Assembly: GCA_033549345.1 (NCBI GenBank)
Contig: JAWSUT010000009.1
Coordinates: 36,483-100,482 of the forward strand
DNA: 64,000 bases
From: JAWSUT01 sp033549345
GTDB lineage: Bacteria; Bacillota; Dethiobacteria; Dethiobacterales; Dethiobacteraceae
Direction: 5' to 3'
The stretch's first letter is position 1, and each line of letters begins with the position of its first letter. Below, one piece after another: positions 35,540-42,765 of this stretch. A program made the position numbers and the translations under genes. The notes under the pieces are model-generated. The model saw nothing but the letters and a program-made list of their open reading frames with translations. It did no database searches and was not told where the DNA came from.

Positions 35540-36313
35540 CTATTCCTTAAGCCTGTTTTGATTTTTTTGCCACAGATTCTTTAACTCTATGGATAGTCCG
35601 TCAAAGTCCGGATGTTTCAGAATCTCATCTTCCATTCCCGATGCAACAAGCGAATACAGGCCATCACGGAGTGCAAAAAACTCGGCAGTTTTCTCCTGGG
35701 GATTGACCACCCAGAAGTGTTCCACTTCGGCTTTTTGGTATATTTGCAGCTTTTGGAGCCGGTCTTTTCTCCCGCTTGCAGGGGAGAGGACTTCCACCAC
35801 CAGTTTGGGTGCTCCCTCGATTCGTGTTTCTTTGATAATACTTTGTTTGCTTGAAATATACAACAAGTCGGGCTGGACTACGGTGATTTCTGATAAAGTC
35901 ACATCCAACGGAGATAAAAAAACTTCACCTGCCGGGTCCTTTTCCCGAAAATACTCTTGCAGAAGCAAATATATGCGGCCGACTACACGTTGATGCGCCA
36001 CATTGGGTGATGGCTCCCGTATTAACACACCATCCAGGACTTCGTGACGGTACCCCGGTATCTCTTCAAGTTTCAGATAGTCTTGGTAAGTGTATTGTTT
36101 GCTGGCATCCACATGATAGACGGGCTCTTTTTCCCGCACTGAAGTATCTCTTAGAGCCTGCATAACTGCCTGATAATTATAGCGATAATTTTTTTTCCCT
36201 AACTCCACAAAAGGGATTCGCCGTTCTCTGGTGTATCTCCAAATGGTATCTACAGAAAGATTCAGAGCATCGGCCAAAGCCTGCGCAGTAATCAGTGTGC
36301 TTTCGTCCGTCAC
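35540..36313 (-). CDS. HTH (excisionase-type) - Uma2/DUF820 fusion protein
   Basis: A 257-residue two-domain protein. Residues 1-60 form a small winged helix resembling HTH_17/excisionase proteins (LITAQALADALNLSVDTIWR, then RYTRERRIPFVELGKKNYRY). Residues 70-250 are a Uma2 domain with the PD-(D/E)xK-like core: VVQPDLLYIS followed by APKLVVEVLSPAS, where Asp, Glu and the strand order fit a nuclease. Uma2 proteins are abundant in cyanobacteria and some Firmicutes; their cellular role is unresolved. Fusion to a sequence-reading HTH suggests targeted DNA binding. Monocistronic. Confidence 0.85.
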   Translation of the reverse strand: MTDESTLITAQALADALNLSVDTIWRYTRERRIPFVELGKKNYRYNYQAVMQALRDTSVREKEPVYHVDASKQYTYQDYLKLEEIPGYRHEVLDGVLIREPSPNVAHQRVVGRIYLLLQEYFREKDPAGEVFLSPLDVTLSEITVVQPDLLYISSKQSIIKETRIEGAPKLVVEVLSPASGRKDRLQKLQIYQKAEVEHFWVVNPQEKTAEFFALRDGLYSLVASGMEDEILKHPDFDGLSIELKNLWQKNQNRLKE

Positions 36314-36480
36314 ACAATCACCCCCTCAGTTAATTATACTCAACTTATATATTGATATCAACTAAACACAACAAACAAAAACAACGGTCAATTCAAAGTG
36401 AGAAAAGAAAGAACAAACAAATGAACTAGTGAGAATTAGTCGGCAACGAGCAGGAAGGGGTTGAAGGCTGCAGAAAATGA

Positions 36481-36514
36481 GAAGAGTAAAAATAGCAGCG
36501 GTTATGCAAGCCAC
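36481..36514 (+). pseudogene. Duplicated 3' end of the PaaI thioesterase gene
   Basis: About 34 bases match 34811-34845 inside the thioesterase gene, differing at few positions plus one gap; the shared block GCAGCGGTTATGCAAGC is exact. It is out of frame with any start and lies directly upstream of the beta-lactamase-fold gene. It appears to be the scar of a lost paralogue or recombination. Confidence 0.55.
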
Positions 36515-36538
36515 AAAGAAAGAAAAGGGGTAGTAGAG

Positions 36539-37708
36539 ATGACGTCACATAAGCAAATAAAATCAAGCACACCGGCGAAAGATCTAGATACTTTGAAAGA
36601 GCGCTTACAGGGACAGTTACAGCGTCTTATGGCAGTAAAGCATGTGAAGCACGCAATTGTAGCCGTTGAGAGCATGGACGGTTCATTTAAGTGGGTTGGT
36701 GCCGGAGGCGAAGCCAATCCGGATGGTACGCCCATGCAAACCGATACCCCTTTCTGGGTTGCCAGCGTAACGAAGCTATACATAGCAGCAGCAATATTAA
36801 AGCTGCACGAGCAGGGACGCCTTTCCATTGACGATGCCATGGCGACTTACCTGCCAGGGAGCCTGATTAACGGAATACACAGGATAAACGATGTGGACTA
36901 TTCGAACAAGATAACCATCCGCCATCTCCTGAGCCATTCATCCGGTCTTCCGGATTATCTGGAAATTCACAGAAAAGATGAAAAAAGCTTGTTTGAGCGT
37001 GTTGCGGAAAACGTTGATCAGACGTGGACCATTGAAGATATTGTGCAGGTTGTCCGTGATGTAAATACTCCTCTTTTTGCACCACAATCTTCAGGCGAAA
37101 AAAAGAAGATTCGTTACTCGGACACAAACTTCCAGTTACTTATCGCGATCATCGAAAATGTAACCGGGCAGTCGATCCATGCCGCTTTTGAGCAAATGAT
37201 CTATCAGCCTTTGGGATTAAAAGAAACATCCCATCCCGGCGAATCACCGGTCAGGCATCTTCCTCCGGTTGCCTCGGTTTGGTACAAGGATAACCCTCTT
37301 CATATTCCCGATGCCATGCGCTGCTTCAAAGATCTGAACAGCACAGCGAGCGATTTGCTGGCTTTCATGCGGGCTCTAATTCGCGGTGAAGTATTCGATA
37401 ATCCGGCCACGGCTAGTCTGATGACTGGTGATTGGAATCAATTCGGCTTCTCATTGAGCCCTGTTGGCCCCGGCTGGCCCATAGAGTACGGCCTCGGCAT
37501 TATGCGCTTCCGCTACCCGAAAGTTTTTACTCCGTTTCGCCCTATCCCGGAAATCATTGGACATACCGGAGCCTCAGGATCTTGGTTGTTTTACTGCCCG
37601 CCCCTCGATATTTTACTTTCCGGCAATGTCAGCCAGGTAGCCGCCGCCGCTGTTCCATTCCAGTTTGTGCCAAAGATGCTCAAAGTCCTGCAGCCATATT
37701 TCGGTTAA
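36539..37708 (+). CDS. Class C beta-lactamase-fold serine hydrolase
   Basis: A 389-residue protein of the AmpC/DD-peptidase/esterase superfamily. Motif 1 is ASVTKLYIA (Ser-Val-Thr-Lys), motif 2 YSDTN, and motif 3 HTGASGSW replaces the KTG box. Such proteins include carboxypeptidases, esterases and beta-lactamases, and activity cannot be decided. No clear signal peptide, so probably cytosolic. ATG 36539 was chosen for its GGGGTAG site; the longer frame begins inside the duplicated thioesterase scar. Confidence 0.88.
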   Translation: MTSHKQIKSSTPAKDLDTLKERLQGQLQRLMAVKHVKHAIVAVESMDGSFKWVGAGGEANPDGTPMQTDTPFWVASVTKLYIAAAILKLHEQGRLSIDDAMATYLPGSLINGIHRINDVDYSNKITIRHLLSHSSGLPDYLEIHRKDEKSLFERVAENVDQTWTIEDIVQVVRDVNTPLFAPQSSGEKKKIRYSDTNFQLLIAIIENVTGQSIHAAFEQMIYQPLGLKETSHPGESPVRHLPPVASVWYKDNPLHIPDAMRCFKDLNSTASDLLAFMRALIRGEVFDNPATASLMTGDWNQFGFSLSPVGPGWPIEYGLGIMRFRYPKVFTPFRPIPEIIGHTGASGSWLFYCPPLDILLSGNVSQVAAAAVPFQFVPKMLKVLQPYFG

Positions 37709-37766
37709 CCTAGAAAGCCAGCTCAGTGTTTCTCTCTACCATTTAATTTTCAAACTTTTTGCCACA

Positions 37767-38069
37767 ATGATAAAATTCTTCACTGCAAGAATATATTTAT
37801 TAGCAGACCCAACGGTTGCCTTAGTAGTTAAAGCCAATCCAACAATTAGTAATACATTTAAAATGCTTGGCCAGGAAACCGTAGAAAATATTGCGATGTA
37901 CCGGGGAAAATGGTATTTTGAAGGCCATTATCTGCATGTTATTGGTAATGAGCATGGATTTCCAGGTGAAAGTTTGTATTTAATGATAATAGGGCTTTGG
38001 TGGTTGGCTACTGCTTGGTTACTATTGTTTTACCTGAAAAAAATCTGGTGTAAACACTTTCACCCATAG
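37767..38069 (+). CDS. Hypothetical membrane protein fragment
   Basis: About 100 residues with one clear transmembrane helix near the C-terminus (YLMIIGLWWLATAWLLLFYL) and a soluble N-terminal part. No ribosome site precedes ATG 37767, and the open frame runs back into the previous gene, so this may be the tail of a larger lost protein. AT-rich. Family not recognised. Confidence 0.4.
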   Translation: MIKFFTARIYLLADPTVALVVKANPTISNTFKMLGQETVENIAMYRGKWYFEGHYLHVIGNEHGFPGESLYLMIIGLWWLATAWLLLFYLKKIWCKHFHP

Positions 38070-38150
38070 GACTAAAAAGAAAAGTTCCCAAACCCATGAC
38101 TGAAAAAGAGTATTAGTGGGATTGCCAAGTAAGTACGGGGAGGAGTGACT

Positions 38151-39134
38151 GTGTTGTCAAAAAAGAAGATATTTACGTTAACATGTTTATTTATCTTCAT
38201 ATCCTGGAGTCTATTTTCTCTTTACTATTACAATAAGCATATTGTGACAATTCAAGAGTACAAGGTTGGAGAGAGAATAGAAGTTTCAGAGGGAATAGTA
38301 ATAATTAACAGTATAGAAGTACATGATTTTCAACGCGATTACTTAGATTATGATGAATGGTTTTATAAAATCTTACAGAGGTTACCTGTGAGGCTGCAGC
38401 GTTTTGCTATGAAGGTAATGGCCTTTTATACTGAACCTTACACTTTTGATTTAGGCGCAAACGGCATAGAAGGAAGAATTATGTACGTTTATGGTATTTA
38501 TGTATCTAATGAAAATAAATCAATGTTTTATAAAGATAGCCTGAGAATCAATGCCTATGCTGCTGCAGAAAACGGATCATATCTTGCTGGTACAGGTTCT
38601 GGTTATGTAGCGGGTGACGGCAGGAATTATATATTATTTCATTCAAGCGGTAAATTCTTCTTAAATGAGTACTCCCCAGATAGTAACGATAAACTAATCA
38701 TAAATGTGAAAGATACTTTAAGCAATGAGAATTATGAATTAAACTTAGCTCCCACATGGGAAACAAATAAATACAATTTCTTCAATCGTCCTCCGGCAGA
38801 TTATAGCTTTTCTCCTGATATAGCTGTTAGTAAATTTATAAGAGCAGCTATTTATAAAGAAGACTTAAGAACAGCTAAAGGACTTATTGGTCCTCAAGCA
38901 AGTGACCTTCTCTGGGAAAAACTTGATCATGACAAGTGGTCAGGGACACAGGGAAGAGTTACACAATATATAGGTAGCTATCTAGGGTATCGTGACGTAT
39001 TCTCAACGACAATAACCTTTGAAGAATTTGATAAATCAGAAGATATTTTAGAACAAAGAATATTACTAAATTATAACAATGGTGAGTGGAAAATAATAGA
39101 TGTTAGTTCATTAAAAGCAATAAGTGATTCTTAA
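38151..39134 (+). CDS. Hypothetical secreted or membrane-anchored protein
   Basis: A 327-residue protein with an N-terminal hydrophobic segment (IFTLTCLFIFISWSLFSLYY) and a large extracytoplasmic region. The last 90 residues have a DUF4878/NTF2-like feel (ending LLNYNNGEWKIIDVSS). GGGGAGGAG precedes GTG 38151/TTG 38154. It lies in the AT-richer accessory stretch; function unknown. Confidence 0.65.
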   Translation: MLSKKKIFTLTCLFIFISWSLFSLYYYNKHIVTIQEYKVGERIEVSEGIVIINSIEVHDFQRDYLDYDEWFYKILQRLPVRLQRFAMKVMAFYTEPYTFDLGANGIEGRIMYVYGIYVSNENKSMFYKDSLRINAYAAAENGSYLAGTGSGYVAGDGRNYILFHSSGKFFLNEYSPDSNDKLIINVKDTLSNENYELNLAPTWETNKYNFFNRPPADYSFSPDIAVSKFIRAAIYKEDLRTAKGLIGPQASDLLWEKLDHDKWSGTQGRVTQYIGSYLGYRDVFSTTITFEEFDKSEDILEQRILLNYNNGEWKIIDVSSLKAISDS

Positions 39135-39219
39135 TTCTCAATGCTAATACTTGCGAGATACTTGAAGTTGGTCAATCACCACTCAGGGTGACTGAAATTG
39201 GCCCTAAGGAAACTTTCTT

Positions 39220-39525
39220 TTGGTTCAGATTTTTTGGGGTGGGCGAAAGAGGTGGTCGATTCTGAAAACGCGTTTTCTTCCGGAAATTTGCCTTCTTTTT
39301 ATACTCCTATCTTCCTGGCTGATTCTTTTCTTTAATCAGCTTATGATTCCTCCTCCAACGGTATGGATGATAACAGGTTTTGCAGTTTACTTTTTTATTA
39401 AGCTATATATTACTCCTGAAACAACGCTTACCGGTAAGATAGGTTACTTTTTGGTCGGATTAGTTGTATGGTTGTTTATATTACACACTATTTTAGACAT
39501 TTTAACTTCAACGCGTTACTTATAA
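39220..39525 (+). CDS. Small three-helix membrane protein
   Basis: About 80-100 residues with three hydrophobic segments (from FLPEICLLFILLSSWLILFF to the C-terminus). No ATG is available. The formal start is TTG 39220, but AGAGGTGG at 39248-39255 points to ATT 39259 or CTG 39262, giving KTRFLPEICLL. Function unknown. Confidence 0.5.
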   Translation: MVQIFWGGRKRWSILKTRFLPEICLLFILLSSWLILFFNQLMIPPPTVWMITGFAVYFFIKLYITPETTLTGKIGYFLVGLVVWLFILHTILDILTSTRYL

Positions 39526-39591
39526 AACACAAAGTTTAACTCGTTGCATAGATTCAGCGGTTATCGATTATTAGGGAACGGAGACGGTACT

Positions 39592-39924
39592 ATGAATAAC
39601 ACTTCCATATACAAAGCTTCAGATGACGGATATATTTCGGTTGTAGAAGGTATCAAGCGTAAAACACTTGTATTCGGCGAGAAGACGTTACTGACGGAAT
39701 TTAGGCTGGCAGCCGGCAAGAAGTTACCACTACATAGACATTCCCATGAACAAACCGGCTACCTGGTTTCAGGACGCATGATTTTTTCAATAGATGGAGT
39801 AAAGCACACAATTATGCCGGGAGATAGTTGGGCTATTTTAGGCAATGTTGAACACAGCGCGGAAATCATTGAAGATTCCATTGCAATTGAAGTATTTTCA
39901 CCTGTCCGTGAAGATTTTCTATAA
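39592..39924 (+). CDS. Cupin-domain protein
   Basis: A 110-residue single-cupin protein. Motif 1 is visible as LPLHRHSHEQTGYLVSGRM (two His, Glu) and motif 2 around MPGDSWAILGNVEHSAEI (His). It probably binds a divalent metal and a small ligand; it may be an isomerase-type or sensor protein. ATG 39592 follows a weak GGAGACGG site. The first copy of the repeated 16-bp motif lies 16 bases after its stop. Confidence 0.82.
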   Translation: MNNTSIYKASDDGYISVVEGIKRKTLVFGEKTLLTEFRLAAGKKLPLHRHSHEQTGYLVSGRMIFSIDGVKHTIMPGDSWAILGNVEHSAEIIEDSIAIEVFSPVREDFL

Positions 39925-39939
39925 ACAAGAAAAAATTTA

Positions 39940-39955
39940 GTTCACATAATATATA
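39940..39955. repeat. Copy 1 of exact 16-bp motif GTTCACATAATATATA
   Basis: Identical to 40874-40889 and 41719-41734. It contains CATAATATA, which fits the CATAnnnTA -10 consensus of sporulation sigma-K. It lies in a gene-free stretch upstream of the DUF1540 gene. Confidence 0.6.
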
Positions 39956-40092
39956 GTGATAAAGGGGGCAATACGTAGTAAAAGAGATGCTAAAGACAAT
40001 AAGAACAAGCTAAAAGTAGTATAAAAATATAAGATCTAGAAAAAATAATATAGAAGTTCAAATACAAATCTTTTTAGGAGGCATAGTATAGT

Positions 40093-40254
40093 ATGGAAGC
40101 AAATAAGAATATTGCCTGTACCGTTGATGAATGTAAATTTCATGCAAAGAAAGAATCTTACTGTAGTTTAGACCAAATCAAAGTAGTAAAACATCAAAAC
40201 GAAGCAAAAAGCAAAGAAGCGACAGATTGCGGAAGTTTCGAGTATATGCAATAA
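40093..40254 (+). CDS. DUF1540 small Cys-rich protein
   Basis: A 53-residue protein with the DUF1540 pattern: IACTVDECKFHAKKESYCSL followed by ATDCGSFE. Four Cys residues likely bind one metal ion. Such genes are widespread in spore-forming Firmicutes, and some are reported among spore proteins. AGGAGG (40076-40081) is 11 bases upstream of ATG 40093. Two hairpins follow. The 16-bp motif lies 138 bases upstream. Confidence 0.85.
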   Translation: MEANKNIACTVDECKFHAKKESYCSLDQIKVVKHQNEAKSKEATDCGSFEYMQ

Positions 40255-40264
40255 ATAAACATTG

Positions 40265-40299
40265 AACCCTGCACGGGAATTTTTGCCCCAAGCAGGGTT
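40265..40299 (+). terminator. Hairpin/terminator 1 after DUF1540 gene
   Basis: AACCCTGC / GCAGGGTT stem, weak U-run, ten bases after the stop. Confidence 0.65.
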
Positions 40300-40314
40300 A
40301 TATTCTAACAAGAG

Positions 40315-40355
40315 AACCCCGCCAACCCCGTTAGAATAGGGCAGCGGGGTTTTCC
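40315..40355 (+). terminator. Hairpin/terminator 2 after DUF1540 gene
   Basis: AACCCCGC / GCGGGGTTTT stem followed by TTCC; second of a tandem pair. Confidence 0.65.
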
Positions 40356-40454
40356 CTGTATTGAAGGAAAATGTTGTTTATCAGTAGAATATAATAAGTG
40401 CTTGCAAGCGAATGAAACTTAAATGATGATAGAAAGAAGACAGGAGGAAAGCAG

Positions 40455-40784
40455 ATGAGTAACGGTCCAGTTTATGCAGTGAATTTATTTAATGTAAAAG
40501 ATAAGGATGAATACCTTGCGTATGTTAGAAGGTCGGCCGCAGAAGTTCCCGCCCATGGAGGAAAAGTAATAGCCATTGGTAAGTACAGAGAGGCGGAAGC
40601 AGGGGATATTAAGCCCAGGGAAGTCTTCATTCTAGTAGAATGGGAGACTTATGATGCTTTAAGAAGTTATATTGAGGACCCAAATTTAGCGGACTTGCAT
40701 CCTCATCGTATTGACGGCACAGAAGATTACATATGGCACTTTTATGATAGAATAGAGGACTTTCGACCAATTCTTAAGGCTTAG
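40455..40784 (+). CDS. DUF1330 family protein
   Basis: A 109-residue soluble protein of the dimeric alpha/beta-barrel type (DUF1330): VYAVNLFNVKDKDEYLAYV, HGGKVIAIGKYREAE and VFILVEWETYDALRSYI are recognisable. Function unknown; such domains often bind small aromatic or haem-like ligands. CAGGAGGAAAG precedes ATG 40455. Confidence 0.85.
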   Translation: MSNGPVYAVNLFNVKDKDEYLAYVRRSAAEVPAHGGKVIAIGKYREAEAGDIKPREVFILVEWETYDALRSYIEDPNLADLHPHRIDGTEDYIWHFYDRIEDFRPILKA

Positions 40785-40873
40785 CAGCGAACACGGATAA
40801 GCAGTTTGCTTGATCAAGAGAACGGGTGCACTGGGACTCCGTCAGGTATGACTACAAGCGAATTTCTTTACAA

Positions 40874-40889
40874 GTTCACATAATATATA
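40874..40889. repeat. Copy 2 of exact 16-bp motif GTTCACATAATATATA
   Basis: Identical to the copies at 39940 and 41719; 35 bases before the GTG start of the cytochrome-like lipoprotein fragment. Confidence 0.6.
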
Positions 40890-40923
40890 CGAATAGAAAC
40901 AATAAGAAAAAGGGGTAAGTTTA

Positions 40924-41112
40924 GTGAAGCCAAAAAAACAGGTTGTTTTAGCAGGCACTATTATAATAGTTTTCATAGTATTAGTGGTTGCTGGATGTGA
41001 ATACGAGTTCCCGGACTATGACGTGGCTGGACCTAGAATCCCCCATTCAATACAAGAAGAAAAAGAATTTTGCTTGAATTGCCATGTGGCGAGGTGGTTA
41101 TGCTGTTTATAG
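40924..41112 (+). CDS. Monohaem cytochrome-like lipoprotein, probably truncated
   Basis: A 62-residue peptide with a lipoprotein signal (VVLAGTIIIVFIVLVV then AGC) and, 15 residues before its end, a single haem motif CLNCH. The stretch GPRIPHSIQEEKEFCLNCH resembles the entry to multihaem cytochrome domains, but the protein then ends VARWLCCL and overlaps the next gene, so the rest of the domain seems lost by frameshift or deletion. The start is GTG 40924 with GGGGT upstream. Confidence 0.55.
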   Translation: MKPKKQVVLAGTIIIVFIVLVVAGCEYEFPDYDVAGPRIPHSIQEEKEFCLNCHVARWLCCL

Positions 41113-41672
41113 CTGCTAAATCCGTTTCGATTCGTAATTTGCTCATAATATTAATTTACAGTACAGTTGCTTTGACTGTCTTGACTGGATGCGTGAATAA
41201 ATACGAAAATTCTCTGAATGAACAATTAGTTTCAAAAACTGAGATAAAGGCAGTATATTTGGCGCCTAAAAGCGGCGCTCAGTTATCTGAAAATGAACTG
41301 AGAAAATATCCACAAATTGTAGTAGTTAATAACTTTAATGACTTGAAAACGAGTATTGATAAAGCTAATAAGAAAATGGGCATCTGGGTTGACATGAGTG
41401 CCGTTGACCTGGCCGACAAAGAATGGCTATTAAGTTCACCACAGAAATTCTATCCAGTACTACTCATTGGATGTTATGATCTTATGAGTCAAAAGCCAAT
41501 GTCCGAAGCGTTTTATAACGGAGATATTGATTGGACGAGCCAAACAATTACAGCAGGCTTTAGCTATTGGATACTAGAAAACAATACATATCATGAAGGA
41601 ATTGATACTCTTAATCAGATTGACGAAATGTTTAGAGTTACAGATATGCTTTTAAGTCGGCAGATAAAATAG
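41100..41672 (+). CDS. Hypothetical lipoprotein, 190 residues
   Basis: An exported lipoprotein: signal NLLIILIYSTVALTV and lipobox LTGC. The mature domain is alpha/beta with no family recognised (MGIWVDMSAVDLADKEWL is a conserved-looking stretch). GAGGTGG is placed before ATG 41100; an earlier in-frame ATG (41070) would bury it. It overlaps the preceding cytochrome-like fragment by 13 bases. AT-rich like its surroundings. Confidence 0.65.
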   Translation: MLFIAAKSVSIRNLLIILIYSTVALTVLTGCVNKYENSLNEQLVSKTEIKAVYLAPKSGAQLSENELRKYPQIVVVNNFNDLKTSIDKANKKMGIWVDMSAVDLADKEWLLSSPQKFYPVLLIGCYDLMSQKPMSEAFYNGDIDWTSQTITAGFSYWILENNTYHEGIDTLNQIDEMFRVTDMLLSRQIK

Positions 41673-41718
41673 CATAGGCAGCGGGTGCCTTAGACCAGAT
41701 GGTCATATAATTGTCCAG

Positions 41719-41734
41719 GTTCACATAATATATA
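41719..41734. repeat. Copy 3 of exact 16-bp motif GTTCACATAATATATA
   Basis: Identical to the copies at 39940 and 40874. It lies between two convergent lipoprotein genes, so here it does not obviously promote a known gene. Confidence 0.6.
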
Positions 41735-41800
41735 TTATCGGACGATTAATGTTTTTCGGGGAAGGCAGTAATCTAAACCACCTACCCCTTCTCTGTATGT

Positions 41801-41830
41801 AAAAAGCCGGCTTTGTGCCGGTTGTTTTTG
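41801..41830 (-). terminator. Rho-independent terminator (minus strand)
   Basis: AAAAAGCCGGC / GCCGG..TTTTTG stem-loop just after the minus-strand lipoprotein gene; possibly bidirectional. Confidence 0.8.
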
Positions 41831-41831
41831 T

Positions 41832-42266
41832 TTATGGTCCTGTTCCTATACTGGTGATCTTCCAGGGTGTATTATCAGATGTTTTGCTTACGTAGACAAA
41901 TCTTATTTGTTTGCCGTGTCGGGCTGTTAACTCATTTTTATACCTGACCGTATACTCAGCTACAATCTGGACGCTTGGACCGTTTGTATCTGGTTGGCGT
42001 ATCTCTGCCGGTTCACTGATACTGATTGTGGTCAGCGATTCCAGGTTGTTGAAATATGAATCCCGGGCTTCATTTAGCTGTTTTAAATAGTTTTCGTCCA
42101 AACACGCTCTGGCGGTTTGATAATCTTTATCTTCCAGGCTTTCGTAGAATGTTTGAACCAGTTCCCGAGGTTCGAGATTTGTGATATCTGTTGTTGGCGT
42201 GGCTGAGCTGCATCCCTGAATCAGCAAGCTAGTTAACATAATGAATAATATTATACGTTTATACAT
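41832..42266 (-). CDS. NTF2-like (DUF4878-type) lipoprotein
   Basis: A 144-residue lipoprotein: signal RIILFIMLTSLLI, lipobox IQGC. The mature part (EPRELVQTFYESLEDKDYQT, then VAEYTVRYKNELTA) has the cone-shaped NTF2-like pattern of DUF4878 lipoproteins. Function unknown. Next gene upstream on this strand is the CopZ-like selenoprotein candidate (21-base gap), so they may be cotranscribed. Confidence 0.75.
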   Translation of the reverse strand: MYKRIILFIMLTSLLIQGCSSATPTTDITNLEPRELVQTFYESLEDKDYQTARACLDENYLKQLNEARDSYFNNLESLTTISISEPAEIRQPDTNGPSVQIVAEYTVRYKNELTARHGKQIRFVYVSKTSDNTPWKITSIGTGP

Positions 42267-42287
42267 TATGGGGCAACTCCTTGGTTG

Positions 42288-42746
42288 CTAGGTTTGCACA
42301 TCATTTAGGATCACTTTAATCTGATTTGCGCAGCATTGGCCTGTAGGGTTTTTTGTTTCACAGTTGCTGTTTTGCATTGCGCCGGTCTTTTGTATGACCT
42401 TTTTGAGGGTCCCTGCCCCCTCTTTGATGGCTTTGATAATATCTTTTTCTGTTACTTTTGCGCAGTAGCAGATGTATTTGGGGTCAACTCCTTCTTTGAA
42501 GCTGATTGGATTCTTAATGTAATCGACTGTATAGGTATTTTGTGCGCTGTAGTAGACAACTTTGCAGTCTGGAGTCATGCAGATAAAAAATGTTTGACTT
42601 GAGAGGTTCTCTTTGTTTTTAGTGATTGCTTTGACTGTGGTTGATTTTACTGGGTTGCCCGGTTTGTCGCAAAGCGGGCAGCAGCCGGTTGCCATTACAC
42701 GGATGGCACTTGATGGCCTTCAGCAATGTTTCTTGGTATCAGACAC
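42288..42746 (-). CDS. CopZ-like Fe-S/zinc protein, probable selenoprotein (Cys-Sec at N-terminus)
   Basis: Full frame of 152 codons from GTG 42746, placed seven bases after AGGAGGT. Codon 9 is TGA (42722-42720), directly after a Cys: the protein opens MSDTKKHC, TGA, RPSSAIRVMATGCCPLC. An ATG at 42695 would avoid the TGA but has no ribosome site. A hairpin TGCCAT...ATGGCA (42708-42690) has its loop 18 bases after the TGA. The body matches the N-terminal redox domain of Archaeoglobus-type CopZ and allies: CC..C ligands near 22-26, VCYC-like ICYCAKVTEKDI and a final GQCC, typical of a [2Fe-2S]/BFD-like fold. Role: probably electron or metal transfer. Alternatively the ATG form is made alone. 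Confidence 0.75.
42690..42708 (-). promoter_or_regulatory. SECIS-like hairpin in the CopZ-like gene
   Basis: Perfect six-pair stem TGCCAT / ATGGCA with loop CCGTGTA, loop starting 18 bases after the TGA codon on the minus strand. The loop lacks G in its first two positions, so the match to bacterial SECIS rules is weaker than for the other two. Confidence 0.5.
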
Positions 42747-42765
42747 GAAACTGACCTCCTGTGTG

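Noticed and set aside
36539..37708. Beta-lactam resistance gene
   Set aside because: Fold is right, but motif 3 is HTG and no signal peptide is seen; peptidase or esterase activity is equally likely.
40260..40360. tRNA-like or small RNA structure
   Set aside because: Two simple terminator-type hairpins; no cloverleaf, anticodon arm or CCA end.
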